Source: Leptospira kmetyi serovar Malaysia str. Bejo-Iso9 (GTDB lineage: Bacteria; Spirochaetota; Leptospiria; Leptospirales; Leptospiraceae). From it: DNA of 64,000 nucleotides. Below, piece by piece: positions 35,080-44,600 of this stretch; position 1 is the first letter of the stretch; each line of letters starts with the position of its first letter. The translations under genes were made by a program, and so were the position numbers. The stretch covers positions 273,001 through 337,000 of the forward strand of contig NZ_AHMP02000001.1 in NCBI RefSeq assembly GCF_000243735.2, in the 5' to 3' direction. The notes below the pieces were generated by a model that saw nothing but the letters and a program-made list of their open reading frames with translations, had not been told where the DNA came from and did not search any database.

Positions 35080-35838
35080 ATGAAGAATTTTTTGATATGG
35101 AATGATTTTGCTACGTATCGCGGAGACGGATTTGCAACGTTACGTCACAGTCATTTCTATATTCAAATCAGCTTACCCGATTCGGGCCGAGTTCAATTAC
35201 GCACCCGCGATGGAGAATGGAAAACATACAACTCCGTTTTTATTCCATCGGGTGTGAGTCACGAGATGATACGAGTGGAAGGGAATCTAACGTTACTTTT
35301 TTTAGATCCGATGACCACGGGATATCATCTTTTTTATGAAAGAAGTTTGGCGGCGAACCACTCCGCATTTGAAGTCGGGGATATTTTCACGGACGAAAAG
35401 AAGGCTCGGATCACTTCGATTCTCAATCGATCCGATACGAAAGTGCGCGCGGAGATTCTTGAAATTCTCAATCAAGATTTTCCGATCCGAACGAAGGGCG
35501 CAATCGACGATCGGATTCAAAAAAGTATTTCCAATGTGGAGTTGGACGAATTCTCCCTTGCGAGCTTAGCCTTTGACGCTCGCTTATCCGTCGAACGTTT
35601 TCGTCATCTTTTTAGACAAGAAACCGGCGTTCCTTTTTCCGCGTATCGTCTTTGGTTGAAAACGAAGAAGGCCGTTGATAACTTGGCGAATCGTTCGCAC
35701 TTAGCGGATGCGGCGCACGAGGGAGGATTTGCCGATCAATCTCATTTTACGCGCATCTTTCGTCGATCATTCGGAATCAGTCCATCCGACTTTACAAAAA
35801 AGAAAGAACCCTTTAGCGCGATCTTCTTTTCAAAATAG
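35080..35838 (+). CDS. AraC-family transcriptional regulator
   Basis: 252 residues. The N-terminal cupin-like part ('SHFYIQISLPDSGRVQLRTRDGEWKTYNSVFIPSGVSHEMI') resembles a small-molecule sensor. The AraC domain is at about 145-240: 'LASLAFDARLSVERFRHLFRQETGVPFSAYRLWLKTKKAV' and 'DAAHEGGFADQSHFTRIFRRSFGISPSDF'. It is a paralogue of the genes at 21447 and 60613. It lies 33 bases after the AHSA1 gene, so it may belong to that operon, and upstream of the acyl-CoA synthetase, another possible target. Confidence 0.87.
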   Translation: MKNFLIWNDFATYRGDGFATLRHSHFYIQISLPDSGRVQLRTRDGEWKTYNSVFIPSGVSHEMIRVEGNLTLLFLDPMTTGYHLFYERSLAANHSAFEVGDIFTDEKKARITSILNRSDTKVRAEILEILNQDFPIRTKGAIDDRIQKSISNVELDEFSLASLAFDARLSVERFRHLFRQETGVPFSAYRLWLKTKKAVDNLANRSHLADAAHEGGFADQSHFTRIFRRSFGISPSDFTKKKEPFSAIFFSK

Positions 35839-35876
35839 AAATAGCCGCTCCGTTCAAGACCGCTCTTCCCGAATCT

Positions 35877-35894
35877 GATATCGTCCCCGATATC
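35877..35894 (+). promoter_or_regulatory. Perfect hairpin abutting the acyl-CoA synthetase ribosome-binding site
   Basis: GATATCG-TCCC-CGATATC is an exact 7-bp stem with a 4-base loop. It ends directly before the GGAAAGGAG ribosome-binding site of the gene starting at 35909. In RNA it would crowd the ribosome-binding site; in DNA it could be an operator. Either role is inference. Confidence 0.35.
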
Positions 35895-35908
35895 GGAAAG
35901 GAGAATTC

Positions 35909-37798
35909 ATGAGTTCTAAAATCACGGCGAAAAACTTGGCGGAATTATATTACGATACGGCGCAGAAATACGGCGATAAGCCCGCGTTTGGGACCAGAAA
36001 TAAAAACAAAGAATTCGTCACCGTAACGTTTCGTGAAGTTTATGAAAGCGGCGTTGCGCTCGCAACTGGTTTAATCGCGGATCTCGACTTGAAGGCCCGC
36101 GAACACGTGGCAGTCTTATCGGAAAATAGAAAAGAATGGATCATTGCGAACTACGGCATCTTGTTAAGCGGCGCGGCCGACGTTCCGCGCGGGACGGACG
36201 TAACCGACGGAGACATTCGTTACATTCTCCCCCATTCCGACGCGAAAATCGTATTCGTAGAGAATGAAGTTATCCTCAAAAAAGTTCGGAATAATTTAAG
36301 TCATCTTCCGAACGTCACTCATATCGTTCTTATGGATGAGGAAGCGCGCATAACGGATGATAATATTATCCGAATGGCGGATCTCATTGCGAAGGGAAAA
36401 GAATTGCGGGCTTCCGGTAACCGCAATGTGGAAGAAAGAGTCGCGGCGATTCGACCCGACGATCTGTTTACCATCATCTATACTTCCGGCACCACGGGTG
36501 AACCGAAAGGCGTCATGTTGACTCATGCCAATATGATCTCTCAATTACGGAATATTCCGATTGAGATCGGACCTAAAGATCGCTTTCTTTCGATTTTGCC
36601 AGTGTGGCATAGCTTCGAAAGAGTGTTTCAGATGGGAACGATCGCGACGGGGGCCGGACAATATTATACGAATATTCGAAACATTAAGGAAGATTTATTG
36701 ATCGTTAAACCGACATTCATGGCCTCGGCGCCTCGATTGTGGGAAAATATCTTCCACGGAATTCAGTCGAAGATTCAATCCGGATCGACGCTTAAAAGAA
36801 TCTTATTTAAGAGCGCGTATTTTTGCGCTCTTAAGGTTCAACGTGCCCTCAATTTTTTCAAAGGAAACGAACTCGATTTAGAAGGACGGAATATTCTTAA
36901 ATCCTTATGTATGTTCGGACAAAGTGTTCTGAACATCGTCATATTCTCGATTCCTTATATGATTTTGGACTTGATTGTTCTTAAAAAAATTCGACAAGCT
37001 ACCGGCGGAAAATTGCGCGGCACCGTTTCCGGCGGAGGCGCGCTTCCTTTTCATATAGACGAATTTTTTAATGTGATCGGAATTCCTCTGTTTGAAGGAT
37101 ACGGTTTGACCGAAACTTCGCCCGGTCTTGCGTTTCGCACACCGGATCATTTGGTCATCGGGAGCGTGGGCCCCCTGTTTCCCGAAGTGGAAATCCTTCT
37201 AAAGGACGTGGAGAACGGAAATATTTTATATCCTCCTCAAAAAGGAGTGAAAGGCGAAGTTCATGTTCGAGGTCCTCAGATCATGAAAGGTTATTATAAA
37301 CGTCCCGATGTCACTGCCAAGGTGATCCAGGACGGTTGGTTTAATACGGGCGATCTTGGATTGATTACGTATAACAATACTCTTAAGATCGTAGGTAGGA
37401 CGAAAGAGACCGTCGTTTTACTCAACGGAGAAAATATAGAACCCGTTCCGATCGAAAATAAACTCGCACAATCGCCGTTCATCGATCAAGTGATGGTTGT
37501 AGGACAGGATCAAAAATTTTTAACTGCCTTGGTCCTTCCGGTTCTCGATCGGTTTCAGGACTACGGGAAAACTTATCCGGAACTCGCGGCGAATCCGATC
37601 GTGAAAGAAAAAATTTTGCGCGAAGTAAAAGACGCGATGAATTCGGAAAACGGATTTAAGAGTTTTGAAAAGGTCGGAGATATTCGTTTGCTTCCGAAGG
37701 CATTCGAAGTGGGCGACGAACTTTCCGCAAAGATGTCGATCAAACGTCATGTCATCACGGAAAAATATCAAAAGCTGATTGATTCCATGTATCAGTGA
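35909..37798 (+). CDS. Long-chain fatty-acid CoA ligase (AMP-forming)
   Basis: 629 residues of the ANL superfamily. The P-loop-like motif is 'TIIYTSGTTGEPKGVMLTHAN' at about 189-203; 'ILPVWHSFERVF' follows; 'GYGLTETSPGLAF' is the adenine-binding A5 motif; 'GWFNTGDLGLITYNNTLKIVGRTKETVVLLNGENIEPVPIE' contains the A7/A8 hinge. A C-terminal Lys is present ('SAKMSIKRHVITEKY'). The long family form with 'GKLRGTVSGGGALPFHIDEFFNVIGIPL' matches FadD15-type long-chain acyl-CoA synthetases. Leptospires live on long-chain fatty acids, so it probably activates imported fatty acids; it could also handle products of the nearby type I synthase. GGAAAGGAG precedes the start. Confidence 0.9.
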   Translation: MSSKITAKNLAELYYDTAQKYGDKPAFGTRNKNKEFVTVTFREVYESGVALATGLIADLDLKAREHVAVLSENRKEWIIANYGILLSGAADVPRGTDVTDGDIRYILPHSDAKIVFVENEVILKKVRNNLSHLPNVTHIVLMDEEARITDDNIIRMADLIAKGKELRASGNRNVEERVAAIRPDDLFTIIYTSGTTGEPKGVMLTHANMISQLRNIPIEIGPKDRFLSILPVWHSFERVFQMGTIATGAGQYYTNIRNIKEDLLIVKPTFMASAPRLWENIFHGIQSKIQSGSTLKRILFKSAYFCALKVQRALNFFKGNELDLEGRNILKSLCMFGQSVLNIVIFSIPYMILDLIVLKKIRQATGGKLRGTVSGGGALPFHIDEFFNVIGIPLFEGYGLTETSPGLAFRTPDHLVIGSVGPLFPEVEILLKDVENGNILYPPQKGVKGEVHVRGPQIMKGYYKRPDVTAKVIQDGWFNTGDLGLITYNNTLKIVGRTKETVVLLNGENIEPVPIENKLAQSPFIDQVMVVGQDQKFLTALVLPVLDRFQDYGKTYPELAANPIVKEKILREVKDAMNSENGFKSFEKVGDIRLLPKAFEVGDELSAKMSIKRHVITEKYQKLIDSMYQ

Positions 37799-38451
37799 AT
37801 TGAATGGGCGGGGCGATCGTGGAATATGGGAGATGCCGCAATATAATCACAGTGGGATTTATAGGTGAGACAAAATTACAAACGAATCCTTATCTTTGAT
37901 AAGAAAATAAAGAATGTATTCTTATAATCTCCGAAAAGGGGGCTTCGAAAACGAAAGAGCCGCTCAACGGTCACTCGACGCTCTCTCGTTCGATACTGAA
38001 GTTTCCCTCTCGTCAAAAAAACGCGCGTAAACCGAAACACCGAGGAGATAGCTGGCCTACAACAATTTCGATTTACACACGGACGAAATGGATCAGAGAA
38101 GAAAATTTTTACGCTTTAGTACCAAATACGACCCCATCTTCTTGAATACAAATTCATAAAACACTTCAAGGAGACGACCCATCGCACAAAAACGAAAACC
38201 GACGTTCTTCTCTACGAGTGGAAAGGTTTGCATTTCTCGAATTGAGTAAAGTCCAATGGATAGACTCATATGGTATCTATGCAAAACCCAAACGCTCTCT
38301 AACCGAATACTCTATCGAATCGATAGCGAACTCACTTGAACAAAACGGCTTTCACTGAAGAATTTCTTTGAAAGTAACGGCTATCGATAAACGGTAGACT
38401 AACGTCTCAATTCGAAACGATTGCGTTCAAAAGGAAAATCTTCCTTCGGAA
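37799..38451. other. Gene-free stretch of about 650 bases
   Basis: This interval separates the acyl-CoA synthetase gene from the convergent SpoIIE phosphatase gene. The first 250 bases show no coding frame. The rest contains short coding-like pieces in more than one forward frame (see the remnant at 38050-38358). No RNA gene, insertion sequence or clear terminator with a T-run was found. Confidence 0.5.
38050..38358 (+). pseudogene. Decayed coding remnant, unidentified
   Basis: Two protein-like pieces lie in different forward frames. The first reads 'AYNNFDLHTDEMDQRRKF' to a TAA near 38157. The second runs to a TGA at 38356-38358 and includes 'FAFLELSKVQWIDSYGIYA' followed by 'RSLTEYSIESIANSLEQNG'. 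Neither has a usable start, and a frame change would be needed to join them. This pattern fits a short gene broken by small insertions or deletions. The family was not recognised, and chance open frames remain possible. Confidence 0.3.
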
Positions 38452-41400
38452 TCAAATTTGATTCTTATGATTCGTTTCAAAAGTAAACTCGCGATTTATT
38501 TTCTGAAGAGTTTCCAACAGACCCAAAATTCTTTGATTGGCCGGTTCTATTTCAAGAGCGTCTTTCGCTATGCCCGCCGCTCTATCGTATTTTTTTAAAA
38601 TGATATAGATCCGCGACAGATTGACTAAATTCTTAATATGTTTCGGGTTTCGAAGACGTAATCTTTCTCCGAAATCCGCGGCCTTTTCGATTTCTCCTTC
38701 CATTCTAAACGCATAAGATGCCACGTAAAACATTTCGTTATCCAAAGGATGGAACTGGATATATTCTTCCGCGTAACGCGCCGCTTCGCGGTACAGGGCC
38801 TTCTTCATAAATAAATACGCGAGATATTTTTTAGTGATCGGAATTTTATCGTTCAGCGATTCGATCTCTTCGAAAAGGGTAATCGCCTTTTCTACGTTAT
38901 TCTCCTTTGCCGTCTCTTTGGCTTGGTGAAAGAGCGTGACAACCTCGTTCGTGTTGAAATTTTGTTTCCGAGGAACTCCACTTAAAAAACATTCGGATTC
39001 CTTATAAGAAATCCGGACCAAGGATAAATCGTCGGTCAACCGTCCGGAGGCGGAAATGAATTCGAAGATCGATCCGAGATCCCCTTTTCCTTTCTTAACA
39101 TATTCCAAAAATCGCGTATGATCGTCGTTGATGAGTTTTTCTCCGTTTTCGTCGATACCGATATGGATATCGTCCTTGCCGTCCGAACTTGCGATCACTA
39201 TATCCTCCGGCTCTAATTGCAAAGTATGAACGTATATATTTCCGTTCATTCCTCCGGTGCCGAGTTTTCTAAACATCAGATCATTTTCGATAAATGTGGC
39301 TTCACCCTTTCTTAAGAGTACCGTCCAGGGATGTTCCGCGTTCAGGTGGTATAGAATTCCAGCTTCGTCGTCGATCAAACCGATCACGGTCGAAACCAAC
39401 ATGGAACCGTCAAAACTTTCAAACACCTTATGCAATTCCATAAAGGCGTTTTTGATCCATCTTTCCGGAGAATAATCTTGAACGAGTTTCGTCATCTTTG
39501 TACGTTCGATGATCGCTTCAAAGACCGCACCCAACACAAGCGCGCCGCCCGCGCCTTGCATCGACTTTCCCATCGCGTCGGCGTTTAAGAATACGGTATA
39601 TTTTCTATCTCTGAGTTGAATCCGATTCGAGATGCTGATATCGCCTCCGATTTCGGAATCGTATTTTCTAAACTTAAACTTCTTCTTTTGATTGGTGAAA
39701 AATTCCACCTTTACGTTTTCCTGAGCGGCTCGATTGGCTCCCAAAGGTTTCAGAAGTAAGGACATCAAAAAATAATCTCCGTCTTGTTGATCCTTGAGCG
39801 TTTTGACTTCGTCGAGCGTAACCTCCAACTCCTTTGTTCGCTCTTTTACCTTGAGTTCCAATTCTTCCGCATATCTTTCCAAACGATTGCGAGCCGTTAA
39901 CAAACCTTCCGCCATATGATTAAAGGACTGAGCGATAAACCCGATTTCGTCTTCGACGACCGGGACGAGACGGTATTCTAAGTTTCCGGAATGAACCTCG
40001 CGCAATCCGATTTCGACTTTATTCATCGGATCGATCAACGCATACCGAAAGAAATATTGAAATCCGAACGTAACAACGAAGACAACGACGAAGAGGCACA
40101 ATAATAAAATGAACGAAGGATAATGAACATAAGCGCGATAGGATTTGTAATCGAAACCCACTTCGTAGATCCGTTCGGATTTAATATCCACGATAAAATA
40201 GGAAACGAAAAAGATTTGAAAGTCTTGTCCTTTATCTCCGCGAACCCATCGGCTCCGATAAATTCGCTCCCCTTCTTCGTAAATCGGCAGAGTCGAACTT
40301 CGGAATAAATTCTCTAAATGAGTTTCCGAAGCGTTTTTCCGAAGCTCCGAAACGTATTCCGAACGGATCACATCCAACATCGGCGAAAGTCGGGAATCTT
40401 TTTCCGTAAGTAATTTTGAAATCGCGTTTATATCTTTTTTCTCGGCAGTAAACGTAAATTTATTATTGATGATCTTTAACTTTGCGGCGATCTCCCGAAA
40501 TAAAGAAATCATATCCTGATCGGTAACGATTTGATTTCCTTTCGTTTGCAGAAAATATCGAACCGCTTCTTTATAACCGTAAAATTCTTTAGGAGCGTTT
40601 TCTAATATTTCCGAAGAGCGCTTCCATCGTTCCGTTCCGTTTAAATTTCCGAGACCGCATAAACGATTTCTCAAATTCAGATAGTTCGCTTCCAGATTAC
40701 TTTCGTGGATCCAAGCTGAATCGAATTCCCCTTGTTTCAGATAAGTGCGACCGCTTCGAGTGTCATAGTAAGTCATATAACTCAGGTTCCGATATTTCTC
40801 CGCTTCCTGAATCGCCAACTTCGCTTCTTTGAACTGACTTTCGTCGAACGTGGTTTCAAATTCGTTGATGATGAAATAGGCTACGATCTGAATCACCAAA
40901 AAAAACGTAGCCATTGTGATTCCGATAATACGACTTAGAATCGTGGTTTTCTCCTTTGCCACGTTTAAGTATACGACCAGAAGAAGAAAAAATCCGAACA
41001 CGAACGACAGATCCACCGTCTGTTGATAAGCGATTCTGGAAATCGAACCGTTACGACTCAAAATATTTGTGGCAACGGGTAAAATCGTAAGGATACAAAA
41101 TGAGGATAGCAGATACAAAACCACCCTTCGATCTCTTCCCGTTTCCAAAATCACTCTCCAAATTCCGAAAGAGATCATGATCAGATTGAAGACCAATATG
41201 ATCATTGAAAAAAGCATATAGAAAGAATATGTTTGAAAATCCCAATAGTGATTTCCTTTAACAAAAACGCCCTGAGTAGAATACGATAGAAAGATAAAAT
41301 AGGTTTCCACAAAAACGACGATTATCAGCAGAATCGAATAGACCGCTTTTCCGAGTTTAACGAATTTCGGAGTCGGAAAATAAAACAGTACCAAAGTGAA

Positions 41401-41646
41401 TTGCGCTAAAGTCAACAGCGGCATCGGTATGACGATCCACCTATGATAAACCGCCCACGGCTCCAAGGTGAAAAATCCGACCGCGTATGCGAAATGAAAA
41501 AGAGAAGCGAAGACGGAAGCCAAACCCAAATGTACCGCAACCCTGCTTTTCTCTTTGATGATCAGAAAAAAGACCGCGATATACAGACAAAAAAGTGCGG
41601 CGAGTATTGAACCGAAGGAATAAAAATTCAAGTACGCAAAATTCAT
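38452..41646 (-). CDS. SpoIIE-type serine phosphatase with membrane sensor, HAMP and C-terminal TPR
   Basis: 1,064 residues from the ATG at 41646 (GAGG upstream); the open frame extends to 41754 inside the preceding gene. Residues 1-240 have seven or so membrane helices (7TM sensor type), about 270-500 form an extracytoplasmic sensor region, and another helix near 520 leads to a HAMP domain ('DPMNKVEIGLREVHSGNLEYRLVPVVEDEIGFIAQSFNHMAEGL'). A coiled coil ('ELELKVKERTKELEVTLDEVKTL') and a PP2C/SpoIIE domain (about 640-825) follow, with metal-binding Asp residues in 'VFLNADAMGKSMQGAGGALVLGAVFEAII' and 'IVIASSDGKDDIHIG'. TPR repeats end the protein. It probably acts on an anti-sigma-factor antagonist. 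It starts 40 bases after the carboxylase stop and may be co-transcribed with the fatty-acid module. Confidence 0.87.
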   Translation of the reverse strand: MNFAYLNFYSFGSILAALFCLYIAVFFLIIKEKSRVAVHLGLASVFASLFHFAYAVGFFTLEPWAVYHRWIVIPMPLLTLAQFTLVLFYFPTPKFVKLGKAVYSILLIIVVFVETYFIFLSYSTQGVFVKGNHYWDFQTYSFYMLFSMIILVFNLIMISFGIWRVILETGRDRRVVLYLLSSFCILTILPVATNILSRNGSISRIAYQQTVDLSFVFGFFLLLVVYLNVAKEKTTILSRIIGITMATFFLVIQIVAYFIINEFETTFDESQFKEAKLAIQEAEKYRNLSYMTYYDTRSGRTYLKQGEFDSAWIHESNLEANYLNLRNRLCGLGNLNGTERWKRSSEILENAPKEFYGYKEAVRYFLQTKGNQIVTDQDMISLFREIAAKLKIINNKFTFTAEKKDINAISKLLTEKDSRLSPMLDVIRSEYVSELRKNASETHLENLFRSSTLPIYEEGERIYRSRWVRGDKGQDFQIFFVSYFIVDIKSERIYEVGFDYKSYRAYVHYPSFILLLCLFVVVFVVTFGFQYFFRYALIDPMNKVEIGLREVHSGNLEYRLVPVVEDEIGFIAQSFNHMAEGLLTARNRLERYAEELELKVKERTKELEVTLDEVKTLKDQQDGDYFLMSLLLKPLGANRAAQENVKVEFFTNQKKKFKFRKYDSEIGGDISISNRIQLRDRKYTVFLNADAMGKSMQGAGGALVLGAVFEAIIERTKMTKLVQDYSPERWIKNAFMELHKVFESFDGSMLVSTVIGLIDDEAGILYHLNAEHPWTVLLRKGEATFIENDLMFRKLGTGGMNGNIYVHTLQLEPEDIVIASSDGKDDIHIGIDENGEKLINDDHTRFLEYVKKGKGDLGSIFEFISASGRLTDDLSLVRISYKESECFLSGVPRKQNFNTNEVVTLFHQAKETAKENNVEKAITLFEEIESLNDKIPITKKYLAYLFMKKALYREAARYAEEYIQFHPLDNEMFYVASYAFRMEGEIEKAADFGERLRLRNPKHIKNLVNLSRIYIILKKYDRAAGIAKDALEIEPANQRILGLLETLQKINREFTFETNHKNQI

Positions 41647-41686
41647 GGGAAAACCTCGTAGCAAAATTATAAACTTCCGCCACTCG

Positions 41687-44600
41687 CTAAGGCAGAACGC
41701 AATTCTCCCAATCGTCCGCTCTTCCGTTCTGTCCGGTCGCAGAATAGACGACACCTTTCGAATACGATTGTCTTCTCTGCGACCATTCGTTCCGCTTTTC
41801 TTCGGCGTTTTTCAAACCCGTTACGACGACCGAACGTAGATCCCCGATCGAAGCGAAGACTCCGTCTAAAACTCCGGTGGAACGCGCGTCGTTTTTCGCT
41901 TTCGCTTTTTCCTTAAAAGAATCTAAGAATTCTTTCCGAAGAATTTCGATCTCGGCTTCTTTGTTTTCCTTCCGTAAACGAGAAACGTTCGCTCCCTGAA
42001 AAAGATCGAATGCGGAATGTGCTCCCATTACGGCTAACGTTCCATCCTGCAACGCATGATACGAAATTCCGGGACGCAAAAAACCGCTGAAAGCGTGAAT
42101 TTGTCTTCCTCCGTAATTCTGTCTCAATACAACGGAGACAACCGGATTTGCGGATAATACGTTGACGTCCAACGATTCTCCTCCGATCTGTTGAATCCGA
42201 AGCCGTTCCTGTTTGGTTCCCGGAACGAAACCGGGAGCGTCCGACAACATCAATAATGGAATATCGTGTTTACTTAAGAATTCCATAAAAACCCTGAATT
42301 TTTCCGTACCAAGGGCGTCCGGAGCGCCGCCGTCTTTCGGTTGATCCGCGATGACGCCTATTGTCTTACCTCCGATTCTTCCGAGTCCCGTGATTAAACT
42401 TTTACCAGGATCGTCTTTATAAAATTCCAGAAATGAATCCGCGTCCAAAATCTCTCGGATTACCATCGTTTCCATGTCGTATGGATTGCTTGGATCGTTC
42501 GGAATTTTCGGATCGGATTGTCCATTCGAGCAATCTTTCAAGTCTCTTATATTCAAAAGATTGAATATAAGAGAAGCCGTGGAAAACGCCTCCTCTTCGC
42601 TCGCAACCGTAATCGTTGCGCACTGTTCCGGAGCCGAGAATCGCAAGGATCGTAACGACTTTTCCTTTCCGAAATCCTCTTCGTTGCGAACCAAAATCCA
42701 GACGTCCCCCACGGACGACAACTCCGGAAGCGAGAGTCCTTCCGGATGTTTTACGATATGAACGAGAGGACGATCGAAGTCCTGCAATAACTTTTGAAAG
42801 TCTCTTCTCGCTCTTAGGGAATTGCCGTTTTCGATATACGCGCTTCGAAACCATTTCGAACAGTAGACGAGCATCAAACCCGAATTCGTTTTTTGCGCGA
42901 TTCTTACCGATTCCTTCGCCTTGATCAACGCCGCATAGGAATGAAATCCGAACTCGGTTCTTGGTCCGAGCGCCACGATCGGAGTTCCTCCGAAGGAGAA
43001 AAGACCCGCGACGAGAGATTCGGATCCAGAATACGTTTCTTTAACGGAAAGAAATTCGTTTCCGTCCGCAATTCGTTTCAGCTTTCTTTCCGATAAAATG
43101 TTTTTGAAAAGATCGAAAGAATCTAAATTCTTAAATTGAAAATCACTTCTTTGTGTTTCTCGCCGAGTCAGAATTGATTGGATCCGATACAGATAAGAGA
43201 TCAAATGAAGTTTATCATTCGCGACAAAGTCGACGGTTCCGGTACCGCGTCCCATTACCTTGGCTCCGCCGATCTCGTAATTCGTCAACTTCTCTCCGGT
43301 GACGGATTCGATTACGGAAGATCCGGTAAGAACCCGATACGATTGTTCCTCGTCCAGAAGAACTTGAATCGAAGCCTGAGAAGAACCGTATACATCCAGT
43401 CCGGTCGAAGACCCTACCCCGACGGCGATCACAAAACAAAGGTTAGGCCTTTCGTCCGAACGATAGGTTTTAAAATTCAAATCCGGAACGTTCTCCAACT
43501 CCATTAGAAAATTAGAAATTACGGAATCATTATGTGCCTCGATTGCGGAACGGAATTCCTGGGCTTTGACTCGGTGAGTCAGAAGCGCGTTGATGAAAAA
43601 ACCTTCGGAAGCGCGATTCAACGCGACCATACCTTCCTTGATGTTCGCTCCCGCCCCATCGTTCCAAACGTACAACGGAATGTCTTTTCGATACGCGATG
43701 TAAGCGGCCGCGAGATATTTCTTCCCTTCCTTGTCTCCGGTCGCACCGCCCGCGACCCTCGAATCCTTCAAAAAGAAAAGAGCTTCTGCACCCGCGATTT
43801 TACCGAAGAATATCTTCGCTCCCACCTTCTGCGACGCGGAAGACAAAACCGGATCTAAATTCTCCTTTGAAAAATCCAAACCGGGTATCAAAATCTCACG
43901 ATAACTGGAAGCGTCGAAGGTTTCTTCTACCCAACGTTCCAAAGGCCATTTTCCTTTTTCGTAAAGTTTGGAATCCTTTGCGTCCTTTTCGATCGAGTAA
44001 GGAAATCGGATATCGTTTTCTCCGATCAAGTCCATCCTTAACTTGCCGTCTCTGAAAAAGAAAGAATACGTTTTAAAACGATCCTTACAATGGACCTCTT
44101 CTTCGATCTCCAGCGTAAGACTGTCATAAGGACCGTGTAGAAAAAATTCCATCATCGACGAAGCGCTGTTGAATATTTTCTCATACTCAAGAGTTTTATT
44201 CAAAGAATCGCTTGAGGTTGCGGCCGGACTCTTGTGAAATGCGATCATCTCCAACCGAAGGGAAGAAACCGGATATAGAACGTTCGCACCTTGCAGAAAA
44301 GAAGCGGCGCGAATCGCTTCCGTCTCGAGGCCGTAACAAAAGCTCAATCCTTCTTCGTTTATCACCGGAGTCAAAGCGTCCGAATCCATCAACACGATCA
44401 AAAGATAGATCGCTTCCTTATTTTCGTTCCGTTCGATATGATAAAGACAGTGATTCGAAATCGGAGAATACAATCTTCGGATTTTACCCTTTGTCTTCCA
44501 ATAGGCGATCTTATCGGAGATCCTCGCTTGAACTCGTTCCGATAGATCCGAAAGAACCAGAGCGGGTTCATTTTGAAGAGAAGATAGAAATTCCTTTTTT

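Noticed and set aside
37930..38040. Possible terminator or small RNA hairpins around the GC-rich part of the long gap
   Set aside because: Pairings are short and interrupted, and no T-run or promoter could be recognised.
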